A program made the translations under genes and the position numbers. 64,000 nt of DNA from Paraglaciecola marina. Lineage in GTDB: Bacteria > Pseudomonadota > Gammaproteobacteria > Enterobacterales > Alteromonadaceae. The stretch is from contig NZ_ML178724.1 of the NCBI RefSeq assembly GCF_004360155.1, positions 20,461 through 84,460 of the forward strand, in the 5' to 3' direction. Shown here piece by piece: positions 34,983-45,383 of the stretch; position 1 is the stretch's first letter, and each line of letters starts with the position of its first letter. The notes beneath the pieces are model-generated. The model saw nothing but the letters and a program-made list of their open reading frames with translations, did not search any database and was not told the origin of the DNA.

Positions 34983-37900
34983 TTAATGTTTGTATGTCAC
35001 ACCAGCATAAATACGCGGTCCATACACGTTAACTTCTGAGAAGTTATCAGGTGTTGGGTTAAACTGTCGCTTTGTCTCGTTAAACAAATTAATCGCTTCA
35101 ACAGAGAATTTAAGATTGTCATTTAGCTTGTAGCTAACACGAGCTTCATACTGACCTTTATCACCTACATATCTCAAGTTTCCGGGAGTAGATACATACT
35201 GTTGGAAATATTCGCTTCTGTATTTGTATATCAACTGAGCATTAAAACCACCGTCTTGATAATACATTTGAGCAGACGCTACATTCTCTGAAAACCCGAA
35301 AATTTCAGCAGCCGGAACAATACCCACTCTTTCAGTGATAGACCCATCAGCATTAATAACATTAGATGCACCAAAGTTTGCGTCTTCTACCTCAAAGTCA
35401 GAATCTGCCCAGTTGTAACTTATCTTCACCCCCATATTACTTAGTACACTTGGCAAGTATGTAAATGCATGGGTAGCAGTCATCTCTAAACCGTAAATGG
35501 TACTGGTGTCTTCAGTGGTTTGTTGCGTTGTTACTATAGTTTCTAGGTCTTCACCGTCCACGTTAAATGTTTCAGTAACAGACGTATTTTCGAACCCACC
35601 TTCAAAGCTCTTATAGTAACCACCTAATGCTAAAACAGTATCTTCATTAGGGTACCATTCGATTGCTAAGTCAGCATTCCATGATGTGAAGGGCTTTAAG
35701 TCAGGATTACCATTTGCAGTAGCAGTACCGATAGCTGCGCTGATATCTTCCGCTTCCTCACCATCTTCAGTTAAACCAGTAAATGCGCGTCCATAGCCTA
35801 GGTCTGACGGAGATGGTCTTGATAATGCTCGATAAACCGCACCACGAAGTAATATGTCGTCACTTATGTCTACGACTGCATTAAAGCTTGGTAAAATTTC
35901 TGAGTAACTGCCTCCGCCTGTAACTTCAACCAATTCACCGGAAACTTCACTAACTGTGATGGCTCCTTCAGAATTTATGCTCGACTCTAAGGGCCCCCTT
36001 AAACCTACAGAAGTAACATCAGTTGTAATATATCGAACACCAAAGTTACCACGTACTGAATAGTCACCAATTAGGGTGTCGTAATCAGCTTGTAAGTAAA
36101 CTGCGAGTGTTTCTTCATCTACATCCACATTAGCCACTGTATCTCTTGGCTCAGGAATAACTGGAGCTGAACCAATCACAGCTGTCGCTAAACATAGAGG
36201 GTCAAAGGTAGCAAATGCATTACCTGTTCCCTGCGATATAACTGCACCACTATCGTCAACGTTAGTGATGAGATCTTGTCCGCCGGTAACAGAAGATAAA
36301 AACCCACTTTCAGGGAATTTTGAATTTTGGCAGGCTGCTACAGCCTCCGCAATTTGAGCATCATCATCATTTGTGAATTCATCTCGAGACCTAGGGTTAC
36401 TATCAAACTCTAATTTTGAGAAGCGAAGGCCACCTTTAATTTGGCTAATCACATCACTGTCTGCTAAATATTGAAAATCAGTTCTAAACGCGCTTACTGT
36501 ATTATTTCTGAACTGGTTTAAATCTACTCGAGTACGGGCTGCGTCAGCAAAATTATTTGGATTAGTTACATCAAAATTTCTAACTTGCATAATCGGAATA
36601 AGAGAGCCATTTTGGCCAATTTCGATGGAGGTATTGATGTATCCGCCATCCTCTGCACCCACTACCGCATTACCAAGAGTATCTGTTGGTTCTGATTGTA
36701 AGCGAGTATGATAAAGACTCTCGCGACGCTCCGTTTCTGATACAGAAAGATCAGCTGAGATTGACAACACATCACTGACGTCATAAATAAATGAAACACC
36801 CCCACCCTTATATTCCTCTAAGCGCTCTAAATAGGTACTAAGTGTTTCAATTCGTTGAAAATTAGTCCCAGATATTAACGCCCCAGAATCAGATATCACT
36901 AAGTCAGTATCAAATTGACCATCACGAACAACGGTTGGGTCATCAAGTCTTTTACTATTAGCAAATACCAAATCGTTTCTTGTTTCTTTAAATAAACGCT
37001 CTGATACTTCTACATCCACATTCATTTCAAACTTTTCTGTTGGTCTCCATTGCACAGCAGCAAAGTAAGACTCTCTATCATCATCTGTAATATTTTGACG
37101 ATATGAGTATGAGCTTGGTGCGAAGACATAAGGCACGCCATCATCGATAGGTAGGCCCGTATCAGGATCGATATTGTAATTAACACCGCCATCACCATTA
37201 TCATTTAAGCCACTATCATCATCATCACAATCATCACCAGTGGTGCTATAAATCCCATAAGGTGTGTTTGGATCAAGTCGACAATCAGCAAAACCACTAG
37301 TTGAGCGGGCTTCTTGCTCTGGATTACTTTTTACATCTTTCTGTACACCAATTGAAAATCCGATTTCACCCAACTTATCTGTTTCGTATTGATCAACAAA
37401 ACTGGCAGTAAGACGAGTACCAAAATCTCGAGCACTGTCGTTTATATCAGCTTCGTCTGGATTCCAGTTACCTTTTACTTGAGCCTGAAAACGGCGCTTA
37501 CCATAATCTAACGGTTTAACAGTTTCTAATGAGATTTGACCAGCTACTCCACCTTCAATAAGGCTCGCTTCTTGAGTCTTGTAAATTGCTATTTTATTAA
37601 ATAGTTCTGAAGGGAACTGTGAAAAGTTTACTGAGCGGTCACCACTACCATTAGCAGCTTCACGGCCATTAAAAACAGTACTACCTAAAAATGGACCTAA
37701 ACCACGAATTGAAATTTCTGTAGCACCACCTTGCTCTGTATGAGAAGCAGCACCTGTCAAAGTCTCTAAGGCTTCACCAATAGATAAGGCAGGTAAGTCA
37801 CCGATGTCCTCTGAGGATAAACCATCAACAATACTGGTTGACAATTTTTTGATATTATTTGAGCTTTGAATCGTGCCACGGATGCCTTTAACTTGAATAA

Positions 37901-38054
37901 CTTCTAAGTCCTCTTCCGGGGCTTCTGGTGTTTCTTGAGAAGTGGCTGGAAAGGTAACCATGCACATTAGTGCAGTTGCACAAAGACTTTTGGCAAGAAC
38001 GCTATTTCTATTTGTTGCTAGAAATGCGCTACTAATCTTATTTAGTTTTATCAT
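34983..38054 (-). CDS. TonB-dependent receptor of the alginate locus
   Basis: The 1023-residue product has a long signal peptide (with LCATALMCMVTFPATSQE), a TonB-box-like DLEVIQVKGIR, a plug domain (about 60-190, SIGEALETLTGAA, ISIRGLG, VFNGREAANG) and a large barrel ending in YAGVTYKH. It matches the TonB-receptor type used by marine proteobacteria for oligosaccharides, so it is likely the outer membrane uptake port for oligoalginate. I chose ATG 38054, since the upstream TTG start would add a non-hydrophobic leader. The start is 119 bp from an ATTGGT-N3-ACCAAT site. It is transcribed away from the GntR gene. Confidence 0.92.
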   Translation of the reverse strand: MIKLNKISSAFLATNRNSVLAKSLCATALMCMVTFPATSQETPEAPEEDLEVIQVKGIRGTIQSSNNIKKLSTSIVDGLSSEDIGDLPALSIGEALETLTGAASHTEQGGATEISIRGLGPFLGSTVFNGREAANGSGDRSVNFSQFPSELFNKIAIYKTQEASLIEGGVAGQISLETVKPLDYGKRRFQAQVKGNWNPDEADINDSARDFGTRLTASFVDQYETDKLGEIGFSIGVQKDVKSNPEQEARSTSGFADCRLDPNTPYGIYSTTGDDCDDDDSGLNDNGDGGVNYNIDPDTGLPIDDGVPYVFAPSSYSYRQNITDDDRESYFAAVQWRPTEKFEMNVDVEVSERLFKETRNDLVFANSKRLDDPTVVRDGQFDTDLVISDSGALISGTNFQRIETLSTYLERLEEYKGGGVSFIYDVSDVLSISADLSVSETERRESLYHTRLQSEPTDTLGNAVVGAEDGGYINTSIEIGQNGSLIPIMQVRNFDVTNPNNFADAARTRVDLNQFRNNTVSAFRTDFQYLADSDVISQIKGGLRFSKLEFDSNPRSRDEFTNDDDAQIAEAVAACQNSKFPESGFLSSVTGGQDLITNVDDSGAVISQGTGNAFATFDPLCLATAVIGSAPVIPEPRDTVANVDVDEETLAVYLQADYDTLIGDYSVRGNFGVRYITTDVTSVGLRGPLESSINSEGAITVSEVSGELVEVTGGGSYSEILPSFNAVVDISDDILLRGAVYRALSRPSPSDLGYGRAFTGLTEDGEEAEDISAAIGTATANGNPDLKPFTSWNADLAIEWYPNEDTVLALGGYYKSFEGGFENTSVTETFNVDGEDLETIVTTQQTTEDTSTIYGLEMTATHAFTYLPSVLSNMGVKISYNWADSDFEVEDANFGASNVINADGSITERVGIVPAAEIFGFSENVASAQMYYQDGGFNAQLIYKYRSEYFQQYVSTPGNLRYVGDKGQYEARVSYKLNDNLKFSVEAINLFNETKRQFNPTPDNFSEVNVYGPRIYAGVTYKH

Positions 38055-38133
38055 TTGTGAGATCTCATTTTGCGTTTTGTGTACAGACCAAGGCAATGTA
38101 ACTAATTGTTAAATACAATGTCAAACAAATATT

Positions 38134-38216
38134 AACCAATTTTACATTTTAATTATTACCAATATCGATTTCATTGGTAATACCAATGCGAGTTAATAAA
38201 ATGTTACCAATTTGGT
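38134..38216. promoter_or_regulatory. Cluster of ATTGGT/ACCAAT operator sites between receptor and regulator genes
   Basis: ATTGGTAATACCAAT (38173-38187) is a perfect site of the ATTGGT-N3-ACCAAT type bound by FadR-subfamily regulators such as PdhR and UxuR/ExuR. Extra half sites occur at 38134, 38156 (TTACCAAT) and 38206-38216 (ACCAA-T-TTGGT). They lie between the divergent receptor and GntR genes. Confidence 0.65.
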
Positions 38217-38332
38217 TTTATCTTAACATCGTGTTATAAAGTGATAGCGTATACCTGTGTACGACAGTAACAATTAACGATAAACTACGCGTAAGTTATT
38301 AATAGTACCTTTCGTAGCATGAGGAACGGAGA

Positions 38333-39064
38333 ATGAAGAACCGGCGGTTATTTTGGAATATTGTCGATAAGATAGAATTGTTAATCGATTCGGGGCAATA
38401 TCCAGCCGGCAGCAGGCTGCCCCCAGAACGAGAACTAGCCGAAAACTTTGAGGTTAGCAGACCTACTATTAGGGAAGCTATCATAGCCCTTGAAGTACTA
38501 GAACGAGTTGAAGTAAAAACTGGTTCAGGGGTTTACGTTCTTGAAAATACAACCAAACAAGCAGTGCAACATAATGTCAGCGCATTCGAATTAACCCAAG
38601 CTAGAGCCTTAGTTGAAGGTGAAGCAGCGGCATTGGCTGCAACCACTATTTCAGAAGAAGAGTTAGTTAATTTAAACCGAACTTTGATAGAAATGGAGCA
38701 AGGCGTAGACCCTGAAGCCGCAGATAAAGAATTTCATATCATTATATCTACAGCCACCAGAAATAAGGCGATCTTGCTTGCAGTTAACAACCTCTGGAAT
38801 ATGCGTGAAAGCAGCCCCTCTGTAAAGCTAGCTTATAAAGGAGTGTGTAGCCAAAGTGATAGTAAAAGATTAGAAGAACATAGAGCTATATACACTGCAC
38901 TAGAGAACCGTGATGCACAGGCAGCTAGAGCAGCAATGCATTTGCACTTCAACCGGCTCATAAACGCCTTATTTGAAGCAAGCGAAGCAAAGGCCTTAGA
39001 AGAAGTAAGAAAACAAACTAGTGAAACCCGTGATTTATATTCGTTGAATCATCTAGTGTCCTAA
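38333..39064 (+). CDS. GntR-family regulator, FadR subfamily (FCD domain)
   Basis: The 243-residue product has an N-terminal winged helix (residues 5-70, SRLPPERELAENFEVSRPTI) and a helical FCD effector domain (about 85-230). The FCD metal-site residues appear as DKEFHIII, EEHRAIYTAL and AAMHLHFNRL. It is close to the UxuR/ExuR/DgoR type that senses uronate or KDG-like metabolites. Divergent from the TonB receptor gene and 145 bp from a perfect operator, it is the likely regulator of the alginate locus, probably a repressor released by a pathway intermediate such as KDG. GAGGAACGGAGA precedes the ATG. Confidence 0.9.
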   Translation: MKNRRLFWNIVDKIELLIDSGQYPAGSRLPPERELAENFEVSRPTIREAIIALEVLERVEVKTGSGVYVLENTTKQAVQHNVSAFELTQARALVEGEAAALAATTISEEELVNLNRTLIEMEQGVDPEAADKEFHIIISTATRNKAILLAVNNLWNMRESSPSVKLAYKGVCSQSDSKRLEEHRAIYTALENRDAQAARAAMHLHFNRLINALFEASEAKALEEVRKQTSETRDLYSLNHLVS

Positions 39065-39172
39065 GATAACTCCAAACTCGGTAGCCCTTAAAGTTACCTA
39101 CCGAGACTATCCCCTGTAGTCCGATTCCAGTAATAAATACACCTAATAACTATGCTCTTTAATTTTAGAATT

Positions 39173-39199
39173 AAAAAAGGCCATATATAATATGGCCTT
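39173..39199 (-). terminator. Terminator after the SDR gene
   Basis: AAGGCCATA/TATGGCCTT (39177-39199, loop TATAA) is followed on the minus strand by T6. It lies 50 bp past the SDR stop. Confidence 0.8.
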
Positions 39200-39248
39200 G
39201 CAGGGTACAGTAGCTTGATATTCTACTTTTATTATTAATTTTTTTCTC

Positions 39249-39995
39249 TTAAGAGAAAAGCATACCGCCATTAATGTCGATATTGTTACCAGTCATATAA
39301 GATGACTCGTCAGAAGCTAAGAAGCCAACTAATTTAGCTACTTCTTCAGATGTACCTTCTCTCTTAGCACAGGTATTACCTGCAACCATTGTACGTACGT
39401 TATCAGGAGTAAACGTATCGTGGAAACCTGTGCTGATCATACCAGGACATACGCCATTCACACGAACATCAGGACCTAATTCTTTAGCAAGACCACGAGT
39501 GAAAGTCATAACAGAACCTTTAGAACTAGCGTAAGCTACAGCACCACCGCCGCCTCCGTCACGACCAGCTTGAGAAGCTAGTGTTACAATAGAGCTACCC
39601 GCTGCTAAATGAGGGATACAAGCTTTAGACATCATGAACAATGACGTCATGTTTAAGTCCATCACGTTGTTCCAATGCTCAATGCTCATGTCTGCAATTT
39701 TGATACGCGCTAATAAACCGCCAGATACGTGAACAAGACAATCAATTTTACCAAAAGTATCTAAAGTTGCTTTAACGGTAGCATCAACACTTTCTTGATT
39801 TGTTAAGTCAGCTTGAAGAGCTAGAGCTTTACAGCCAAGTGCTTCAATTTCTGCAACAGCACTTTCTGCTGTAGTTTTACTTGAATGGTAAGTAATTACC
39901 ACGTTTGCACCACGTTGTGCTAATTCGATTGCACAGGCACGACCGATATCTCTACCACCACCAGCAACAATTGCTACTTTGCCTTTCATTGTCAT
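39249..39995 (-). CDS. SDR-family oxidoreductase, probable DEH reductase
   Basis: The 248-residue product is a classical short-chain dehydrogenase: cofactor motif [11 protein letters not shown], adenine-site Asp in QADLTN, the [10 protein letters not shown] helix, catalytic Ser in TLASQAGR and YASSKG (Tyr-x3-Lys). The C-terminus is [11 protein letters not shown]. In alginate loci such enzymes reduce 4-deoxy-L-erythro-5-hexoseulose uronate (DEH) to KDG, which KdgK uses; that assignment comes from context. I start at ATG 39995 with GGAGAACATT upstream; the longer open frame above it has no family match. An operator site (40151-40165) lies about 155 bp upstream. Confidence 0.85.
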   Translation of the reverse strand: MTMKGKVAIVAGGGRDIGRACAIELAQRGANVVITYHSSKTTAESAVAEIEALGCKALALQADLTNQESVDATVKATLDTFGKIDCLVHVSGGLLARIKIADMSIEHWNNVMDLNMTSLFMMSKACIPHLAAGSSIVTLASQAGRDGGGGGAVAYASSKGSVMTFTRGLAKELGPDVRVNGVCPGMISTGFHDTFTPDNVRTMVAGNTCAKREGTSEEVAKLVGFLASDESSYMTGNNIDINGGMLFS

Positions 39996-40137
39996 AATGT
40001 TCTCCACTGAATCTTCACTAGATAAAATTTTTATTAAACCATAACTGGAAGCCATTAGACATGTTATGCAGCCCCATGAAGAAAAAAGACCAGTTAGGTT
40101 CCAGTCATAAACGTAACCAATACCACTAATAATGTCA

Positions 40138-40300
40138 ACCAATTATTATCATTGGTCATACCAATAATATTTTTGCACCCACCACTTGTTACAAGTTTGT
40201 TATAAAAAACAGTAGTGTAGCCTATAGCATAACAAAACTTTTTGACTTATGGAGTACAGATGTTAATTAATTGATTGTTACCAATATTGGTAATAACCAA
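40138..40300. promoter_or_regulatory. Operator-like sites between the SDR and RDD genes
   Basis: ATTGGTCATACCAAT (40151-40165) matches ATTGGT-N3-ACCAAT, with an extra AACCAAT half site at 40137-40143. TTACCAATATTGGTAA (40278-40293) is a second perfect palindrome, overlapped by ATTGGTAATAACCAA (40286-40300). The same regulator as in front of the receptor gene is likely. The rest of the 380-bp region shows no gene. Confidence 0.6.
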
Positions 40301-40376
40301 ATATTCCTTTAAACGTATAATTAAAATTTTTTACTGATAAACTAGCAATAAGTTTAGGAAAAAATATTTAATACTT

Positions 40377-40892
40377 GTGATAAACGATACCAAACAAACT
40401 TTACGGGCGGGGTTTTTCCGCCGCTTAGCAGCCATGATTTATGACCTCTTGGTGGCTGTAGCAATAGGGATGTGTGCAGGCCTAATTATGCTAATTTGCT
40501 TTTTAGTATTATTTGAATCAAACATAATTAACAAAGGTGGCCATGAACACTTTATGGATCTCATGCAAGCTTCTGTAATTTACCCAGTGATATTACAAGC
40601 CTGGGTGGCTTTTTGGGTCGTAATATTTTTTCTGTGGTTTTGGCGAAATGGTGGACAAACTATTGGTATGCGAGCTTGGCGACTCAGATTGTTTAGTACC
40701 AATGACAAACCTTTTGGCTATGGTAGGGCTTTGTTAAGATTAATATGCTCTTTAGGTGGATTAGGTACTTTACTAGTATTATTTGATGTGAAATCTAAAT
40801 TATCGTTACAAGACAGGTTAACGAATACCGAGATACTCGTTTTAAGTAAAGATGCTAACCATCATGCCTCATGGAAAAATATTCAAGAATAG
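40377..40892 (+). CDS. RDD family membrane protein
   Basis: The 171-residue product carries the RDD signature: AGFFRRLAAMIYDLL with the first Arg and Asp, then a second helix and a C-terminal GQTIGMRAWRLRLF followed by a membrane segment and DRLTNTEIL. It has four hydrophobic stretches. The start is an apparent GTG with AGGAAAA about 20 bases upstream, so the true start is not certain. RDD proteins are thought to act in ion exchange or compatible solute transport in some cases; the role here is open. The gene converges on lptG with 55 bp between stops. Confidence 0.8.
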   Translation: MINDTKQTLRAGFFRRLAAMIYDLLVAVAIGMCAGLIMLICFLVLFESNIINKGGHEHFMDLMQASVIYPVILQAWVAFWVVIFFLWFWRNGGQTIGMRAWRLRLFSTNDKPFGYGRALLRLICSLGGLGTLLVLFDVKSKLSLQDRLTNTEILVLSKDANHHASWKNIQE

Positions 40893-40947
40893 CAAACTAC
40901 ATAGACCAGCAGTTACTAAGGGTCACGTAAGTAATGTGGTACAGTGC

Positions 40948-42012
40948 TTACGTCCTTCGCAATAAATAGATTGAATACATAGCAAATACGAAGCTTGGCA
41001 GAGCCGCACCTATAAAGGGTGGAAATTGGTAAACACCACTAAGGGTGCCAAACACTTCATTACTCACAAAAAATCCAAATCCAGTTAATACCCCCAGAAT
41101 AACCCTTGCTCCCATAGTTACACTTCTAAGGGGACCAAATATGAAAGACAATGCCATAAGCAACATAACTCCCACCGAAACAGGTTGCAGTATTTTACGC
41201 CACAAAGCTAACTGATACCGGCTAGGATCTTGGCTACTATTTTCTAAGTAATTGACGTACTCAAACAAACCTTGAATTGACAGTGCCTCTGGTTTAACAG
41301 TAACAACACTCAATTTATCAGGCGTAAGAGTGGAATCCCACACACCTTTTTCTAGTTCGGTATAAGTAACCTTTTGCTGCTCCAAATAGGTATATTGCAC
41401 GTCTTCTAGTTTCCACTGTTGCTCTTTGTAAATGGCTTGCTTGGCACTGGTAATTTGTTTCAGTACCAAGTCATCATCGAATTCATAAATTTTAATATCA
41501 ATTAAGGTATCTCTGTTCAACACTTGATCTATGCTGACAAAATTTTCACCATCTTTTGCCCAAATGGTCCGATCTGAAGCAAACAAACTCCCACCAGATA
41601 TAGCTTGAGTACGTATTTCTTTGGCTTTCGTTTCTGTTATGGGCGCTACCCATTCTCCAATAGACATAACAAATAGCACCATTAAAAGCGCAGATTTCAT
41701 TGCAGAATTGACAATATTCCAGCGACTTTGCCCAGCAGATTGCATCACCACTAATTCACTATTGCTGGCTAGGACGCCTAACCCTATTAATCCGCCAATT
41801 AAAGTCGCCATGGGAAAGAACTGTTCAATTTCTCGAGGTAAACTTAATAATACGTAGATACCGGCTACAGTCATGTCGTAACTACCTTTACCTACTTGAC
41901 GCATTTGTTCAATAAACTTAATTAAAGCACTCAAACCAACCAAAACACTTAAACTCATTGCTGTAGTGGTTAACAATGTCCTTGCAATGTAAAAGTCTAA
42001 AATTTTAAACAT
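40948..42012 (-). CDS. lptG: LPS export ABC transporter permease LptG
   Basis: The 354-residue product has the LptF/LptG plan: helices near the N-terminus (YIARTLLTTTAMSLSVLVG), a third helix, a periplasmic jellyroll (about 135-265) and three C-terminal helices. LptG forms the LptB2FG pump with LptF and drives LPS from the inner membrane. ATG 42012 overlaps the lptF stop by eight bases and has GAAGGG at good spacing; an ATG two codons earlier is possible. The family start FKILDFYIAR fits either choice. Confidence 0.94.
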   Translation of the reverse strand: MFKILDFYIARTLLTTTAMSLSVLVGLSALIKFIEQMRQVGKGSYDMTVAGIYVLLSLPREIEQFFPMATLIGGLIGLGVLASNSELVVMQSAGQSRWNIVNSAMKSALLMVLFVMSIGEWVAPITETKAKEIRTQAISGGSLFASDRTIWAKDGENFVSIDQVLNRDTLIDIKIYEFDDDLVLKQITSAKQAIYKEQQWKLEDVQYTYLEQQKVTYTELEKGVWDSTLTPDKLSVVTVKPEALSIQGLFEYVNYLENSSQDPSRYQLALWRKILQPVSVGVMLLMALSFIFGPLRSVTMGARVILGVLTGFGFFVSNEVFGTLSGVYQFPPFIGAALPSFVFAMYSIYLLRRT

Positions 42013-43114
42013 TGGCATTACCCTTCAATCCTGCTCTTAACTTGATCCCTAATGGTCGTCCTTTAACAAGTAATACCCAGCCTATAAAAAATAGAATGCC
42101 ATGGACCCACCACAGACCTAATTGCTGGGGTATAGTCCCTTCTTCTAAGGCTTTACGGCCAGCCATTAACATTAAAAAATACCCTAGATATAACATCAAC
42201 GCAGGGAACATCTTTCCAAAACGACCTTGCCTTGGGTTAGCAGCACTTAAAGGTACAGCGATTAGTACTAAAAATGGTAAAGATAAAGGAATGGCAATAC
42301 GCCAATGAAGCTCCGAAATAGCATCTAACGAAGGATCTTTAAGTAAATCAATGGTTTTATAGGCACTTAACTTTCGCCGTTTCTTTTCAGCCTGTTGTTC
42401 AGCAATTTGAATTTGATATTCGTCAAACTCAACCACACTGTAGTCTTGCTGACCAATTTTACCTTCGTATTGCTTACCTTGATTCAATATTAACTTTTCA
42501 GAACCATCAAGCTCTTCTTTAACACCACCCGTTTTTGCGTACACAATTCGCACATTCTCTAGTTCTGAATCACTATCTCGCTGTGCTAAAAAAATTCTTT
42601 TTAAAGGCTCCTCACTGCCATCAATATCATGTACAAAAACAACGGCCTGTTGGTTTGCTGTTTGTTGGAATCTCCCAGAAATAAGACTCGTCAACCCACT
42701 TTTCGCACCAATTTCTTCTTCAAGTTGATATTGGCTTTCCACTGAGTAGGGGGTTAACCACAAGGTAAAGAACGCGGTAATCATAGACATAAAAATAGCC
42801 AGCACTAGCATCACTCGAGTGATGTACCATTCACTAATTCCGCAAGCGCGCATTACGCTCATTTCACTGTCAACATATAACCTACCATGGGCTAACATGA
42901 TCCCTAAAAATAGGCTCAAGGGTAGAATTAGCGACGCTAACACAGGTGTACTAAGGGCGAGAAAACCCAAAACTAGACCTGCAGGAATATCGCCATCTGA
43001 AGCATCGGCTAATACTCTAACGAATTTTTGAGTCACAAAAATTGCCATAAGCAACAAAAAAATAGCCGTTTGAGACTTTAGGGTTTCTTTAACTAAATAA
43101 CGGAAAATCAGCAC
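42005..43114 (-). CDS. lptF: LPS export ABC transporter permease LptF
   Basis: The 369-residue product starts MLIFRYLVKETLKSQ, the usual LptF beginning, from a GTG at 43114 with GGA seven bases upstream; a longer frame adds twelve residues without family support. It has three N-terminal helices, a periplasmic beta-jellyroll (about residues 130-265) and three C-terminal helices, matching the 366-residue E. coli LptF. It pairs with LptG (next gene, overlapping). Its promoter is shared with pepA in the divergent 264-bp region. Confidence 0.94.
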   Translation of the reverse strand: MLIFRYLVKETLKSQTAIFLLLMAIFVTQKFVRVLADASDGDIPAGLVLGFLALSTPVLASLILPLSLFLGIMLAHGRLYVDSEMSVMRACGISEWYITRVMLVLAIFMSMITAFFTLWLTPYSVESQYQLEEEIGAKSGLTSLISGRFQQTANQQAVVFVHDIDGSEEPLKRIFLAQRDSDSELENVRIVYAKTGGVKEELDGSEKLILNQGKQYEGKIGQQDYSVVEFDEYQIQIAEQQAEKKRRKLSAYKTIDLLKDPSLDAISELHWRIAIPLSLPFLVLIAVPLSAANPRQGRFGKMFPALMLYLGYFLMLMAGRKALEEGTIPQQLGLWWVHGILFFIGWVLLVKGRPLGIKLRAGLKGNANV

Positions 43115-43378
43115 AATACATCCATAGAAAAGTAGTATTTTTAGTGGCACTATACGAAATTTTAAGTAAACTTAACGTTTTCACAAGTTTAATTTATGAA
43201 TAGCCTATTTTTAAGGCCCTAAGCCAAGGTAACCTTTACAGATTATGTATGGCTGACATTAATTTTACAATAATATCACTACATTACCCAAACCTCGCTT
43301 ATTTTTATTAATAAGTTTAGGAAAACTCAACAGTTACAGGTGGTGTGGCTCAATCAATTTATACAATAAGGAATGACA

Positions 43379-44884
43379 GTGGAATTTAGTGTTAAAAGTG
43401 GCAGTCCAGAAAAGCAACGTAGTGCTTGTATTGTGGTTGGAGTGTTTGAGCCAAGGCGATTAACATCAGTAGCAGAACAACTAGATAATATCAGTGAAGG
43501 TTATATAAGTAACCTTTTGAGGCGTGGTGATTTAGAAGGTCAAGCAGGCCAAATGTTATTGCTGCACCATGTACCTAATATTCTAAGTGAAAGAGTCTTA
43601 CTAGTTGGCTGTGGCAAAGAGCGCGAGCTAGACGAGCGCCAATACAAACAAATTATCTCTAAGACAGTAAAAAAACTGAATGAGACAGGCTCAATGGAGG
43701 CCGTCAGCTTTTTAACTGAATTACATGTAAAAGGCAGAGATACCTACTGGAAAGTACGCCAAGCAGTTGAAGCTACGCAAGATTCTTTATATACATTTTT
43801 GCAGCTCAAGACCAAAAAAGGTGAATTACGCCGCCCTCTTCGTAAAATAGTATTTAACGTTCCAACACGCAGAGAGCTTTCTATTGGCGAACGAGCATTG
43901 GCCCATGGCTTGGCCGTAGCAGCCGGGTCTAAAACAGCTAAAGATGTGGCCAACATGCCGCCGAATATTTGTAATCCCGCATACTTGCTGACGCAAGCTG
44001 AACAATTTGCCGAAGTGTATCCAAACCTCACTGTAAGCTCAGTTAATGAAAAACAAATGGATGACTTAGGTATGCATACCTATTTGGCAGTAGGCCGAGG
44101 GTCTGTTAACGAGTCCATCATGACGATTATGGAACATAATGGCGGCCCAGCAGATCAAGCTCCTGTGGTGCTTGTTGGTAAAGGCTTAACCTTTGACTCT
44201 GGTGGAATTTCCATCAAACCAGGGGAAGCCATGGATGAAATGAAATATGATATGGGTGGCGCTGCGGGAGTGCTTGGTGCCATGCATACAATTTCTGAAT
44301 TAAACTTACCTATCAACATTGTTGGGGTGTTAGCTGGATGTGAAAACATGCCAGATGCTAATGCTTACCGCCCAGGAGACATACTAACGACTATGTCTGG
44401 GCAAACGGTTGAAGTATTAAATACCGATGCAGAAGGGCGCTTAGTGTTATGTGATGCCTTAACCTATGTAGAACGTTTTGATCCTGAACTGGTCATAGAT
44501 GTCGCCACCTTAACAGGAGCTTGTGTAGTCGCTTTAGGGAAACACGCCACTGGCGTTATGAGTAACCATAACCCACTAGCCCATGAATTAATCAACGCCT
44601 CAGAACAAAGCGGAGATAAAGCTTGGCGCTTACCTTTATGGGATGAATACCAAGACCAAATTGAAAGCCCCTTTGCCGATATGTCTAACTTAGGTGGTAG
44701 ACCTGCAGGCACCATCACGGCAGCATGTTTCTTATCTCGTTTTACCCGCAAATATAATTGGGCACATATGGATATCGCAGGAACCGCTTGGGTAGGGGGT
44801 AAAAATAAAGGCTCTACTGGTAGGCCGGTACCTATGCTGTCACAATTCTTAATGAATCGAGCTGGCATAGAAACCGAAGACTAG
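43379..44884 (+). CDS. pepA: Cytosol leucyl aminopeptidase PepA
   Basis: The 501-residue product aligns over its length with E. coli PepA (503), including the beginning [20 protein letters not shown], the metal-binding [16 protein letters not shown], the M17 signature [10 protein letters not shown] and [18 protein letters not shown]. It removes N-terminal residues, prefers Leu, uses two Mn/Zn ions, and in E. coli also binds DNA for XerCD recombination and carAB control. GTG 43379 gives the usual start and good spacing to AAGGA; the ATG at 43373 sits too close. It precedes holC-valS, as in other gammaproteobacteria. Confidence 0.96.
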   Translation: MEFSVKSGSPEKQRSACIVVGVFEPRRLTSVAEQLDNISEGYISNLLRRGDLEGQAGQMLLLHHVPNILSERVLLVGCGKERELDERQYKQIISKTVKKLNETGSMEAVSFLTELHVKGRDTYWKVRQAVEATQDSLYTFLQLKTKKGELRRPLRKIVFNVPTRRELSIGERALAHGLAVAAGSKTAKDVANMPPNICNPAYLLTQAEQFAEVYPNLTVSSVNEKQMDDLGMHTYLAVGRGSVNESIMTIMEHNGGPADQAPVVLVGKGLTFDSGGISIKPGEAMDEMKYDMGGAAGVLGAMHTISELNLPINIVGVLAGCENMPDANAYRPGDILTTMSGQTVEVLNTDAEGRLVLCDALTYVERFDPELVIDVATLTGACVVALGKHATGVMSNHNPLAHELINASEQSGDKAWRLPLWDEYQDQIESPFADMSNLGGRPAGTITAACFLSRFTRKYNWAHMDIAGTAWVGGKNKGSTGRPVPMLSQFLMNRAGIETED

Positions 44885-44915
44885 CCCTAAAAACCAGATT
44901 AAGGCCATTTACAAA

Positions 44916-45383
44916 ATGTCTAACGTCATGTTTTATCTACTTGATGAAACTCAAGAAACACTTCAACAGCCGGCGCATTTTACGCTGGCTTGTTTGTTAG
45001 CAACCCGTAGTTACCGACAAAAACAAAAGTGCATTGTGTACTGCCAAGACCAAATCCAAGCAGAAAGCTTTGATGAGCTATTGTGGCAATTACCCAATGA
45101 TGCTTTTGTCCCTCACAATCTAGCTGGAGAAGGGCCTGTTGGTGGCGCACCGGTAGAAATATGCTGGCAAACGCCAACTCAATTCAATCGCCCCGTTCTA
45201 ATAAACTTATCTGATACTGTTCCGGCTTTTCACCAAAAGTTTAGACAAGTCATTGACTTTGTACCTGCATTAGAAGCCTTAAAAGCGCAGGCCAGAGAAC
45301 GTTATAAACAATATAGAGCCGTAGGTAATCAACTTGATACATTACCTGCCTCAAGCATAAATGAGACACAGAACCATGGATAA
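44916..45383 (+). CDS. holC: DNA polymerase III chi subunit
   Basis: The 155-residue product matches Hol[10 protein letters not shown] start, then [21 protein letters not shown] and [20 protein letters not shown] in the C-terminal part. Chi connects the clamp-loader through psi to SSB. Its stop (TAA, 45381-45383) overlaps the valS ATG (45376) by eight bases, which implies coupled translation and is the common pepA-holC-valS layout. About 20 residues beyond the E. coli end are low-complexity. Confidence 0.93.
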   Translation: MSNVMFYLLDETQETLQQPAHFTLACLLATRSYRQKQKCIVYCQDQIQAESFDELLWQLPNDAFVPHNLAGEGPVGGAPVEICWQTPTQFNRPVLINLSDTVPAFHQKFRQVIDFVPALEALKAQARERYKQYRAVGNQLDTLPASSINETQNHG

